5,026 nt of DNA. Source: Nitrospinaceae bacterium (GTDB taxonomy: Bacteria > Nitrospinota > Nitrospinia > Nitrospinales > VA-1). The stretch lies in the NCBI GenBank assembly GCA_029261675.1, contig JAJDBA010000186.1, forward strand, positions 1 through 5,026, in the 5' to 3' direction. A program made the translations under genes and the position numbers. The notes below the pieces were generated by a model. That model did no database searches. It had not been told where the DNA came from and was given only the letters and a program-made list of their open reading frames with translations. This document shows, piece by piece, positions 1 through 5,026 of this stretch (positions are counted from its first letter, which is position 1; every line of letters begins with the position of its first letter).

Positions 1-1263
1 GAGGAAGTTTCTCACCGCATCAACGACCTTGTTGTCCACTTCTTGGGATTGCTGTGTGGCCAACCCACGCAAGAGAGCGTTGATTCCGCCACCTTTGTGA
101 ATGAGACGGGGGTTGAAGAATGCGTCTTTCAGGGGGATGGACTTGAATCCGTGGTTTCTGTGAAAGAGACGAGGATTGAAGAAAGCATTTTTCAGGTACG
201 TGGTCACAAATTTGCGGCCTGGGTGACTGACAAATAGAAAGTTCCGCTTGTTGACCAGTAAAAGACTCGGTGACAGCATGCTGTGACCGAGTCGGTAAAC
301 CGCCGCAGAAAATTCATTGATGATGCCAGGATTCACCTGTTTCTTATAACCATTATAGGGTGGAATCGCTCCCTGCCCCAGAAGAAGGGGAAGAAACTCA
401 TTGTAGGTGATGACCTGTATCTGCGCACCCACGATCTTGCGCGCCCTCTGGTAGATCATTTCTCCAGACAAACCCGGATTGTTTCGCCGGATATTTTTAC
501 ATAGCCGATTGTGTTCGCGCACGAATAAAGTATGCATGGCGGTTAGGGCGATCTGTTCGTTGGCCCGGATGTCCCCCGCCAGAAACAGTTTTTTGTTACT
601 GCTACCGCCGGCATTGGGCAGTCCCTCTTTATTAAATGGGAGAAACTTACCGCCTTTGATAGTCTTAAGTTTGCCCGTGCCGTCGTTGGTACGCAGGGCG
701 TTGGTCCGCAAGGCATCCGAACCATAAACATTGGAAGCGTCAATGAACCCGGTGATCTGGTTGATTTGTTGCCTCGGGTTAACCAGGCTATCGCCAGTGT
801 TGGGGTCGTAGACGGATCGATGAAAGCCAATGGTCTGGTCCCCATGGGAGTTTGGGTCATAGTAATGATCACCCGGGGGAACGGGAATCGGGTAGAGTTC
901 ATGGACCTCTGTCGTCAAGTCGATATCATGGTCAAGGAACTGGCCCCATTGCCAAATGTAGTCGCTGGCTCCAAGACTGTTTAGATGTGACTCACTTTGA
1001 GTAGCCATTATGTTACTGATCTCTCTCGGGCTCTTTCTTGCAGCACCTGCGGGCTCGGAAATGCCGTCGGCATAATCCTCCTCCACAGTCCTAAGAAGTT
1101 GAGTGCCGACACTGCCCCAGGATGGATTGTCCATATTGTTTCCTGTGCCATCTATAGAGCGGTATTCATCAGGCAATACCTGGGCTTTTGAAATCGAGGC
1201 AAATATCATCAGCCAAATGAAACTAAGACCCAATGCGCCGCTCAGGAACCGGTACTTTTTCAT
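1..1263 (-). CDS. Animal-type heme peroxidase, exported (C-terminus outside window)
   Basis: Translation from ATG 1263-1261 is open for 421 codons to the window edge. Residues 1-27 look like a signal peptide: MKK start, hydrophobic core, SKA before Q28. Gln108, Asp111, His112 and Asp113 lie in WGQFLDHD and match the distal His, one heme-ester Asp and a calcium ligand of myeloperoxidase. ITGFIDASNVYGSD (170-183) holds the calcium loop (T171, F173, D175, S177). Arg233 and Glu236 in GDIRANE match the catalytic Arg and second heme-ester acid, followed by HTLFVREHNRL. YRLGHSML gives proximal His327. Position 237 is Gln, so the Met-heme sulfonium link special to myeloperoxidase is not expected. Known family chemistry is H2O2-dependent oxidation of halides, thiocyanate or organics; the substrate here is unknown. 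Export to the periplasm or outside is inferred. The C-terminal part of the domain is not visible. Confidence 0.95.
   Translation of the reverse strand, partial: MKKYRFLSGALGLSFIWLMIFASISKAQVLPDEYRSIDGTGNNMDNPSWGSVGTQLLRTVEEDYADGISEPAGAARKSPREISNIMATQSESHLNSLGASDYIWQWGQFLDHDIDLTTEVHELYPIPVPPGDHYYDPNSHGDQTIGFHRSVYDPNTGDSLVNPRQQINQITGFIDASNVYGSDALRTNALRTNDGTGKLKTIKGGKFLPFNKEGLPNAGGSSNKKLFLAGDIRANEQIALTAMHTLFVREHNRLCKNIRRNNPGLSGEMIYQRARKIVGAQIQVITYNEFLPLLLGQGAIPPYNGYKKQVNPGIINEFSAAVYRLGHSMLSPSLLLVNKRNFLFVSHPGRKFVTTYLKNAFFNPRLFHRNHGFKSIPLKDAFFNPRLIHKGGGINALLRGLATQQSQEVDNKVVDAVRNFL
94..195 (-). repeat. Diverged tandem duplication, 63-base period, inside the peroxidase gene
   Basis: Residues 357-364 read LKNAFFNP and residues 378-385 read LKDAFFNP, 21 codons apart. 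At the DNA level the copies starting at 195 and 132 match in 33 of about 40 aligned columns, with two single-base gaps. Past the shared FFNP the copies are read in different frames: RLFHRN in the first, VSFTK in the second. The overall frame is restored and the gene stays open. Confidence 0.7.
264..293. repeat. 30-base near-perfect palindrome within the peroxidase gene
   Basis: GACTCGGT, one mismatched base, then ACAGCA is followed at once by the complementary arm TGCTGT, mismatch, ACCGAGTC. This gives 14 of 15 matching base pairs about a centre between 278 and 279. It covers codons 324-333 (RLGHSMLSPS), including the proximal heme histidine. It could be a DNA-binding site or an RNA hairpin, or a by-product of coding constraint. 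Confidence 0.75.
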
Positions 1264-1270
1264 GATGCTT

Positions 1271-1276
1271 TTCCTT
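1271..1276 (-). promoter_or_regulatory. Ribosome binding site of the peroxidase gene
   Basis: AAGGAA on the minus strand lies 7 bases before ATG 1263, good spacing. It supports this start, which also places the signal peptide exactly at the N-terminus. Confidence 0.75.
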
Positions 1277-1284
1277 AACTCGTA

Positions 1285-1313
1285 ATTAAATTTGATTGGA
1301 ACATGTAACCCAA
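1285..1313 (-). promoter_or_regulatory. Weak sigma-70-like promoter candidate for the peroxidase gene
   Basis: On the minus strand TTGGGT (1313-1308) and TTTAAT (1290-1285) are separated by 17 bases. The -10 matches consensus in five of six positions, the -35 in only three. The resulting leader would be only about 14 bases and would just include the ribosome binding site, so a promoter further upstream in the AT-rich spacer is equally possible. Confidence 0.25.
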
Positions 1314-1369
1314 AGTCATAAACTAAAATGGCTTTTCAAAGGGTACAGTCTGGTTATTGCAAAATCATT

Positions 1370-1390
1370 ATGTAGTGGTAACTGCTACAT
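1370..1390. promoter_or_regulatory. Operator-like inverted repeat upstream of the peroxidase gene
   Basis: ATGTAG and CTACAT flank a 9-base centre. Counting the inner bases, 8 of 10 symmetric pairs match around A1380. It lies about 110 bases upstream of the peroxidase start. The size and symmetry suit a dimeric repressor or activator, but no regulator is identified. The rest of 1264-1542 is AT-rich, with a short TTAATATTAA palindrome at 1477-1486 and no visible gene or clear terminator. Confidence 0.3.
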
Positions 1391-1542
1391 CGCAAGAGGG
1401 ATTATGTACAGTTTTTAGAATTTTAAAGGGTGGGAATTAAAACTAATATTTTTTAAATAAAGAAAAACTTTTACAGTTAATATTAATCACTAAACAATAA
1501 ATTTTTAACTTAGCAAAAATCAAGATAACTGACCGGACTGGA

Positions 1543-2328
1543 TCATTCTTGCTTTGCAGGACCCTCATCTCTTTTGAAACGGGTCCAGAATTCCTTGGGG
1601 CGGCCTTGCCTCTTAGCTTTGATGGGCTTGGGTTTTTTAAGGGTTGCCTTAAAAGAAGATCGGGCTAAGGCTACTTTCTTAATGTTTTCAGGGTTGAAAT
1701 TTTCATCCTGTTGAACCAGGGTGTTCCCTATCCGTCGAATGACTTTATCTAGCGATCTATTACCAAGGTTGAGGCTCAACACCACACCTTTTTTATTTTT
1801 CAGCGTCACATTGGTTTTTTGGATTTCGGTAAGTTCAAAACTCCCAATTTTAGCTCCCAATGGATATCTCTTTTTCTTCAAAAGATTTTTGTTGATCGTT
1901 TGATTCCTCTCTCGAACAGGATAATCGCCTTCTATAATCGCGATTTTTTTTGGTCCAAGAAACAGAACTCCCTTCAAGCTTAAGTTGGGTGGTGGAAGGA
2001 CGAGCGGAGCCTTCTTGGGGACCAGTTTCGCTACTTGCACCGGAGGAGAGTATTCCCTGCGGTCTTTACGAAACAGGTTATTCTGGATGGTGGAATCGTT
2101 AGTATTTGCATTATGGTTCCTTCGACTCAATAGCAGAGGTTCCAGAGTTTTTGAAGCATAAATCATCCGGGCTACATCCACCTTGTCAGGGTATTTTGGA
2201 AACATCCACACTCTGGTGCAGAGGGTTATCAAGCCGGCGATGATCATGATCAGGAAAAAATTAACCGCTGGAATAATAATTATCAGAGGGCTGCTTTTCG
2301 CTTGTAGAGACATTGTCCAGTGTTTCAC
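1543..2328 (-). CDS. GspC/PulC-like single-pass membrane protein, no PDZ domain
   Basis: 261 residues from GTG 2328; an ATG at 2313 would give 256. Neither start has a clear Shine-Dalgarno sequence, so the start is uncertain. Residues 14-37 form one strongly hydrophobic membrane segment, followed by a polar linker and a proline-rich stretch (residues 94-114). Residues 115-190 run LSLKGVLFLGPKKIAIIEGD, then a lysine-rich insert, YPLGAKIGSFELTEI and a segment ending GVVLSLNLG. This resembles the homology region of type II secretion GspC/PulC, which has the pattern LKGV, AIIE, Y-x-x-G, L-x-x-I and strands ending in L-x-L. In GspC that domain links inner-membrane components to the GspD secretin. 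Here the usual C-terminal PDZ is replaced by a basic tail (about 215-258). No other secretion genes are visible. The family assignment rests on a remembered pattern only. Confidence 0.55.
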   Translation of the reverse strand: MKHWTMSLQAKSSPLIIIIPAVNFFLIMIIAGLITLCTRVWMFPKYPDKVDVARMIYASKTLEPLLLSRRNHNANTNDSTIQNNLFRKDRREYSPPVQVAKLVPKKAPLVLPPPNLSLKGVLFLGPKKIAIIEGDYPVRERNQTINKNLLKKKRYPLGAKIGSFELTEIQKTNVTLKNKKGVVLSLNLGNRSLDKVIRRIGNTLVQQDENFNPENIKKVALARSSFKATLKKPKPIKAKRQGRPKEFWTRFKRDEGPAKQE

Positions 2329-2353
2329 CCGATCATTAATTAATATATTAGAT

Positions 2354-2359
2354 ATTATA
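2354..2359 (-). promoter_or_regulatory. -10 box for the GspC-like gene
   Basis: A perfect TATAAT on the minus strand lies 25 bases before GTG 2328, in a strongly AT-rich stretch. The -35 region is poor (TTTTTC at 17-base spacing). Predicted transcription would begin near 2347, giving a leader of about 20 bases to the GTG or 35 to the alternative ATG. Confidence 0.4.
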
Positions 2360-2429
2360 TGTCCATTGTTGATTTAGAAAAAATATATTCTGAATCGATT
2401 TAATTACTGAAGCTATGATTTTCATCAAA

Positions 2430-2445
2430 CCATCGTCAACGATGG
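2430..2445 (-). terminator. Small hairpin, weak terminator candidate
   Basis: CCATCG and CGATGG form a 6-base-pair stem with a TTGA loop on the minus strand; the loop ends could add a seventh T-A pair. It is followed by TTTGATG, only a short T run. It lies about 230 bases downstream of the 615-residue gene, and no better terminator is visible there. The poor T tract keeps confidence low. Confidence 0.3.
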
Positions 2446-2606
2446 CAGGCTTAAGCGGGAGTTTCCCCAGCCAGCAGGCATTCTCCCCACTGAATTTTTC
2501 GCTCGATTAAAAAATAACCCGATGCCAACAAATTTGCCTTGTTGTCTGTTTGCGTACCGTTTTGTTTCTTTTTCTTTGTCAGAATACTAATGCGGAGCCC
2601 GACCCT

Positions 2607-2675
2607 TTAATAAAGATTGCGTCCTGCAAAAAGACTGGCCATAACTCTGAAAGTTCTGGTTTTCAACAACTCCAT
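2607..2675 (-). CDS. Possible 22-residue ORF overlapping the stop of the 615-residue gene
   Basis: The stop codon of the larger gene and an ATG share one base (TAATG). AAAAAGG lies 5 bases before this ATG, a reasonable ribosome binding site. The frame then runs 22 codons to TAA 2609-2607, starting MELLKTRTFRVMASLF. Overlap and spacing are typical of translational coupling, but so short a frame is expected by chance and no family is recognised. Confidence 0.15.
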   Translation of the reverse strand: MELLKTRTFRVMASLFAGRNLY

Positions 2676-4522
2676 TAAAGCCTTTTTCGAGGAGTATATT
2701 GCTCCTGATCCGATTTGGGTCCGTAGCAAACTGATTTCCCCCTCTTGCATTCAGGATGATCACCTACCAAATCAAAACCTCCCAGTTTCCCATAAACGAA
2801 GGGAGCGACATGCAGATCCAGAAATTCGTGAATTGATTTTTCTGATTCGGAAAGCGCATCCAACTCTTCCAGATAAATAATATTCAAGGTAAGGCAAGCC
2901 ATTAAATAACGCTCCATTTTATCCATATGATGATGAACCTCATAAACCTGCATCGCATACTCCACTATATTTTTAAATTGGCCTCCTAGTTTCTTTCTCG
3001 CCTCTATGGCTTTTTTAAAATGATGGCAGGTTTTTTTGATCAATTTTTCTGAAACCACTTTACTGCTATTGGACAACTCTTGATCCGATTCCTGTAATAT
3101 TCTTTGTCTATCTTTATCATCACAGGTCAACAGCCCTGATTCCATCATCACCGATTTGCTACCATAGCGAAACGTGACCCAATCCATAGCAAAAGTACCC
3201 CCTTTGTTCACTGCCAACATCCCTATACTTTTTCCTGCGGAAGCGGCTGTCTTTGCAACGCCCGCCCCACTTTTCAGAGCTTTCCCAATAACATCTGATA
3301 AAAATACTCCAGCGATCACAGTACCCATTGTCAAACCTTCATCTAGAATCTCTTTGACCTTCTCCCCTCGGCTGGTGGCTTTTTTCCAATTTTTAAACCG
3401 ATGTTTGATTTTGGTCAGCCTACCAGGATTCTCAATATGTTTATGAAGGTCGTATTGCAAACATTTATATCTCCGCCTTGCACCAGCAGGGTCAAACTCA
3501 TCAGATTTTCTTGATATTCCAATTTGCCTCGGCTCCGGTCCGTTTGAAAATACGGGGTAGAATTTCGCCTCTCCAGCGGATGGTCCTTCATACACAGATT
3601 CTAATTTCAGTTTTTGGTACTTATCTATCCCCTGGAGAAATTGTTCAACTCTTTTATTCAAGCTTTCCATCACCTCGTCAATATCGATAGAACGCGAAGA
3701 TTTTTTCCCAAAGTTGTTCTTCCCGGCGGAACCTGAATAGGAGCCCAGCTTTTGACTCATTCTCTCAGTCGGTTTTTCATCAATACTCAATATCCTGTGA
3801 GGCTCTGATTGATAAAGTTCGTTCACGGAAGAAGAACAATTTTTAAGAATACCCTCCGCATTATGAACAAGTGTATTTTCAAGTTTCTTGTAATCCCTCG
3901 ACCATTCATCCGAAAACTCTTTATACTTGTGCAAGCAGTCTTCGACCAGAATCAGACTGGGAATTAGGTATCCTCGTGCTTTTTCCTTGTGATGAGTGAA
4001 GTTAATTGCTGCCTGCATAATTGCAACGGCTTCCTTACAATTATTAATGTTTGGTGATTTTTCAAGATCCATTTCCTCCACTATATCTTTTGCATGGAGA
4101 AGATGGACACGGGACTTGGGTAGTGCTCGGCAAACATCCTCTGCCAGAAGATTTGCATGAGTTTTTGCTCTTTCGTCAAGGCTCTCTTTGGACATGGTCA
4201 TATAAGAACGCAGGCGACCTTTTTGTTTTCTTTTAGTAAATTCGTTCATGGCTTTAGAAACGGTATATTTTCCGGCCGCGATAAGAGCCAGCGCCCCCAA
4301 AGCCAGCCCCCCAGTTCCGACAGTGGCAATAATAGTTCCTGCGGCAACGGCACTTGAAACAACAACCTTGGCCGCAGTAGATTTTTTCTCATAGCGGTAC
4401 ATATCCCTAAAAAAAAAATCCACCGAGTTTTTCTTGCTACCACGGTGTTTTTCTTCGACATTGCTGTATGCGGTGAAAGCAATCGATTGCGCAAACTTTA
4501 TTTTCATTTCTTCGGTAATCAT
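2675..4522 (-). CDS. Unrecognised 615-residue protein with internally duplicated helical module
   Basis: I do not recognise this family. ATG 4522 is taken as start; GGAG lies only 2 bases before it, so ATG 4507 (codon 6) is an alternative. Residues 50-84 are a Gly/Ala-rich hydrophobic stretch with a GTGG turn at 69-72, like a helical hairpin. Residues 111-205 are helical and charged. Residues 206-390 form a polar linker with a low-complexity Gly/Ser/Lys patch (261-277), a possible coiled coil (282-310) and a basic patch (368-390). A second Gly/Ala-rich amphipathic stretch (396-440) and helical domain (470-560) follow. The two halves align at a constant offset of 354: H177/H178 with H531/H532, K181 with K535, Y185-L186 with Y539-L540, L190, L192 and L197 with L544, L546 and L551. 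The C-terminus has HPEC-x6-CY (C592, C599). No signal peptide or catalytic motif is visible. A membrane-associated role is inference only. Confidence 0.85.
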   Translation of the reverse strand: MITEEMKIKFAQSIAFTAYSNVEEKHRGSKKNSVDFFFRDMYRYEKKSTAAKVVVSSAVAAGTIIATVGTGGLALGALALIAAGKYTVSKAMNEFTKRKQKGRLRSYMTMSKESLDERAKTHANLLAEDVCRALPKSRVHLLHAKDIVEEMDLEKSPNINNCKEAVAIMQAAINFTHHKEKARGYLIPSLILVEDCLHKYKEFSDEWSRDYKKLENTLVHNAEGILKNCSSSVNELYQSEPHRILSIDEKPTERMSQKLGSYSGSAGKNNFGKKSSRSIDIDEVMESLNKRVEQFLQGIDKYQKLKLESVYEGPSAGEAKFYPVFSNGPEPRQIGISRKSDEFDPAGARRRYKCLQYDLHKHIENPGRLTKIKHRFKNWKKATSRGEKVKEILDEGLTMGTVIAGVFLSDVIGKALKSGAGVAKTAASAGKSIGMLAVNKGGTFAMDWVTFRYGSKSVMMESGLLTCDDKDRQRILQESDQELSNSSKVVSEKLIKKTCHHFKKAIEARKKLGGQFKNIVEYAMQVYEVHHHMDKMERYLMACLTLNIIYLEELDALSESEKSIHEFLDLHVAPFVYGKLGGFDLVGDHPECKRGKSVCYGPKSDQEQYTPRKRL

Positions 4523-4623
4523 AACTCCGATTCCATTAATCTATTATTTCTCAACTTAATAAGACTATATAACTTCCCAATTTCCAAGCTACCCCTCGCC
4601 ACAATATTCCGCATAGCAAACAT
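4519..4623 (-). CDS. Possible small ORF overlapping the start of the 615-residue gene
   Basis: From ATG 4623 the frame is open for 34 codons and ends in a TGA that shares ATGA with the start of the larger gene. An in-frame TTG at 4638 would give 39 residues, and an ATG at 4614 would give 31. The C-terminus reads LIKLRNNRLMESEL. No good Shine-Dalgarno precedes any start. The overlap could couple translation, which would help explain the weak ribosome binding site of the downstream gene. A chance frame is quite possible. Confidence 0.2.
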   Translation of the reverse strand: MFAMRNIVARGSLEIGKLYSLIKLRNNRLMESEL

Positions 4624-4903
4624 TAAAAACCCAATCAAGCTTATAGAAAAACTTTATATTTCCCAGAGATATGTCTTTGAAAACTCCAATAAGACTGGGA
4701 AAACAGCCACCTCGCAATGACAAATGAAACAAGCAACTCTTTATTTTACAATAATATATGATTGAGGCTCCATTTTCTTCATTTTTCAGCTTTAAAATTT
4801 CGATCTTGTTAACTTATTAATGCGTTTTTACCTCATTTACGCTATATTTAGCCGTCATTTGGATCAAAAACATTTACTGCCAGTTAAACTTCGGCATTTT
4901 ATT
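4523..4903. other. AT-rich upstream region of the 615-residue gene
   Basis: It contains the promoter candidate at 4653-4681 and the possible small ORF. The part from 4725 to 4903 is AT-rich without a convincing coding frame, repeat or terminator on either strand. Confidence 0.6.
4653..4681 (-). promoter_or_regulatory. Sigma-70-like promoter candidate for the 615-residue gene
   Basis: On the minus strand TTCAAA (4681-4676), a 17-base spacer and TATAAA (4658-4653). The -10 matches five of six and the -35 four of six consensus positions. Transcription would start near 4646, giving a leader of about 124 bases that includes the whole small ORF at 4519-4638. Confidence 0.4.
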
Positions 4904-5001
4904 GGGTCGCGAGATTTTCTCGGCTCTGGAGCAGTGCGCTAGCCTCATAGTATGTGCTGTTCCAGGGATGCATTAATTGACGGGAAAATTTTTCTCGACC
5001 C
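4904..5001 (+). ncRNA. Long nested hairpin, candidate structured RNA or palindromic element
   Basis: Three helices nest on the plus strand. P1 pairs 4904-4909 with 4996-5001 and 4912-4913 with 4994-4995, bulging CG 4910-4911. P2 pairs ATTTTCTCG (4914-4922) with CGGGAAAAT (4981-4989), nine pairs including one U-G. P3 pairs 4924-4938 with 4953-4967, fifteen consecutive pairs including five G-U, closing a 14-base loop. One large bulge (4968-4980) separates P2 and P3. The six G-U pairs become A-C mismatches in the minus-strand transcript, so a plus-strand RNA is favoured. Alternatives are a small mobile palindromic repeat or the remains of one. No plus-strand gene or promoter is identified, and the right edge cuts off the context. 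Confidence 0.45.
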
Positions 5002-5026
5002 TCGCAAGAAATTTTTTGAACCCAAA

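Larger units (their letters stand above)
2329..2674. other. Intergenic spacer between the 615-residue gene and the GspC-like gene
   Basis: About 346 bases. It holds the TATAAT box near 2354, a compact hairpin at 2430-2445 and a possible 22-codon ORF at its right end (2607-2675). The stretch 2446-2606 is less AT-rich and shows no convincing coding frame, repeat or RNA that I can recognise. Confidence 0.6.

Noticed and set aside
85..200. Frameshift breaking the peroxidase gene
   Set aside because: The local duplication is out of phase with itself, but the reading frame continues to the window edge with conserved motifs (LLRGLA, DNKVVDAVRNFL) beyond it.
543..902. 119-codon minus-strand frame inside the peroxidase region
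   Set aside because: It is out of frame with the continuous 421-codon peroxidase frame, which carries all the family motifs.
43..984. Several plus-strand frames of 60-80 codons
   Set aside because: They are antisense to the peroxidase, lack family features, and are explained as shadows of its codon pattern.
1440..1545. Terminator after the GspC-like gene
   Set aside because: The region is AT-rich with several T runs on the minus strand, but no GC-containing stem precedes any of them.
3694..3750. P-loop-like GKNNFGKKS in the linker of the 615-residue protein
   Set aside because: Walker A needs S or T directly after GK. Here a Lys follows, and the patch is low-complexity Gly/Ser/Lys with no Walker B nearby.
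2617..4720. Plus-strand frames antisense to the 615-residue gene, up to 91 codons
   Set aside because: The minus-strand frame is far longer and has ordered domains; the plus-strand frames are short and low-information.
4710..4724. CCTCGCAATGACAAA, resembling the tail of a widespread bacterial intergenic repeat (TGTCATTGCGAG)
   Set aside because: Only about 15 bases match, with no second arm or second copy in the window, so it could be chance.

Overview
The window carries three substantial genes, all on the minus strand, plus long AT-rich spacers. A protein resembling the type II secretion GspC family and an exported animal-type heme peroxidase suggest a Gram-negative bacterium. Nothing here supports a narrower taxonomic call. 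I see no rRNA, tRNA, CRISPR array, transposase or integrase.

Layout from left to right: (1) 1-1263 is the N-terminal 421 codons of an animal-type (myeloperoxidase/peroxidasin superfamily) heme peroxidase, whose C-terminus lies off the left edge. The heme and calcium ligands expected in this stretch are present. (2) 1264-1542 is an AT-rich spacer with the peroxidase ribosome binding site, a weak promoter candidate and an operator-like inverted repeat. (3) 1543-2328 is a single-pass membrane protein with a GspC/PulC-like periplasmic region but no PDZ domain. (4) 2329-2674 is a spacer with a perfect -10 box for the GspC-like gene, a small hairpin and a possible 22-codon ORF. (5) 2675-4522 encodes a 615-residue protein I do not recognise, built from two diverged copies of one helical module about 354 residues apart. 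(6) 4523-5026 is a leader and intergenic region with a promoter candidate, a possible small overlapping ORF and, at the right edge, a long nested hairpin whose G-U pairs favour a plus-strand RNA.

The three genes are codirectional but separated by about 280 and 350 bases with separate promoter candidates. They look like independent transcription units, and I see no evidence that they act in one pathway. The peroxidase is visibly richer in G+C (32 of 60 in 541-600) than the 615-residue gene (20 of 60 in 3061-3120).

The items most worth following up are the duplicated 615-residue protein, the structured element at 4904-5001, and two oddities inside the peroxidase gene: a 63-base-period duplication with a shifted frame, and a 30-base near-palindrome over the proximal heme histidine codons.
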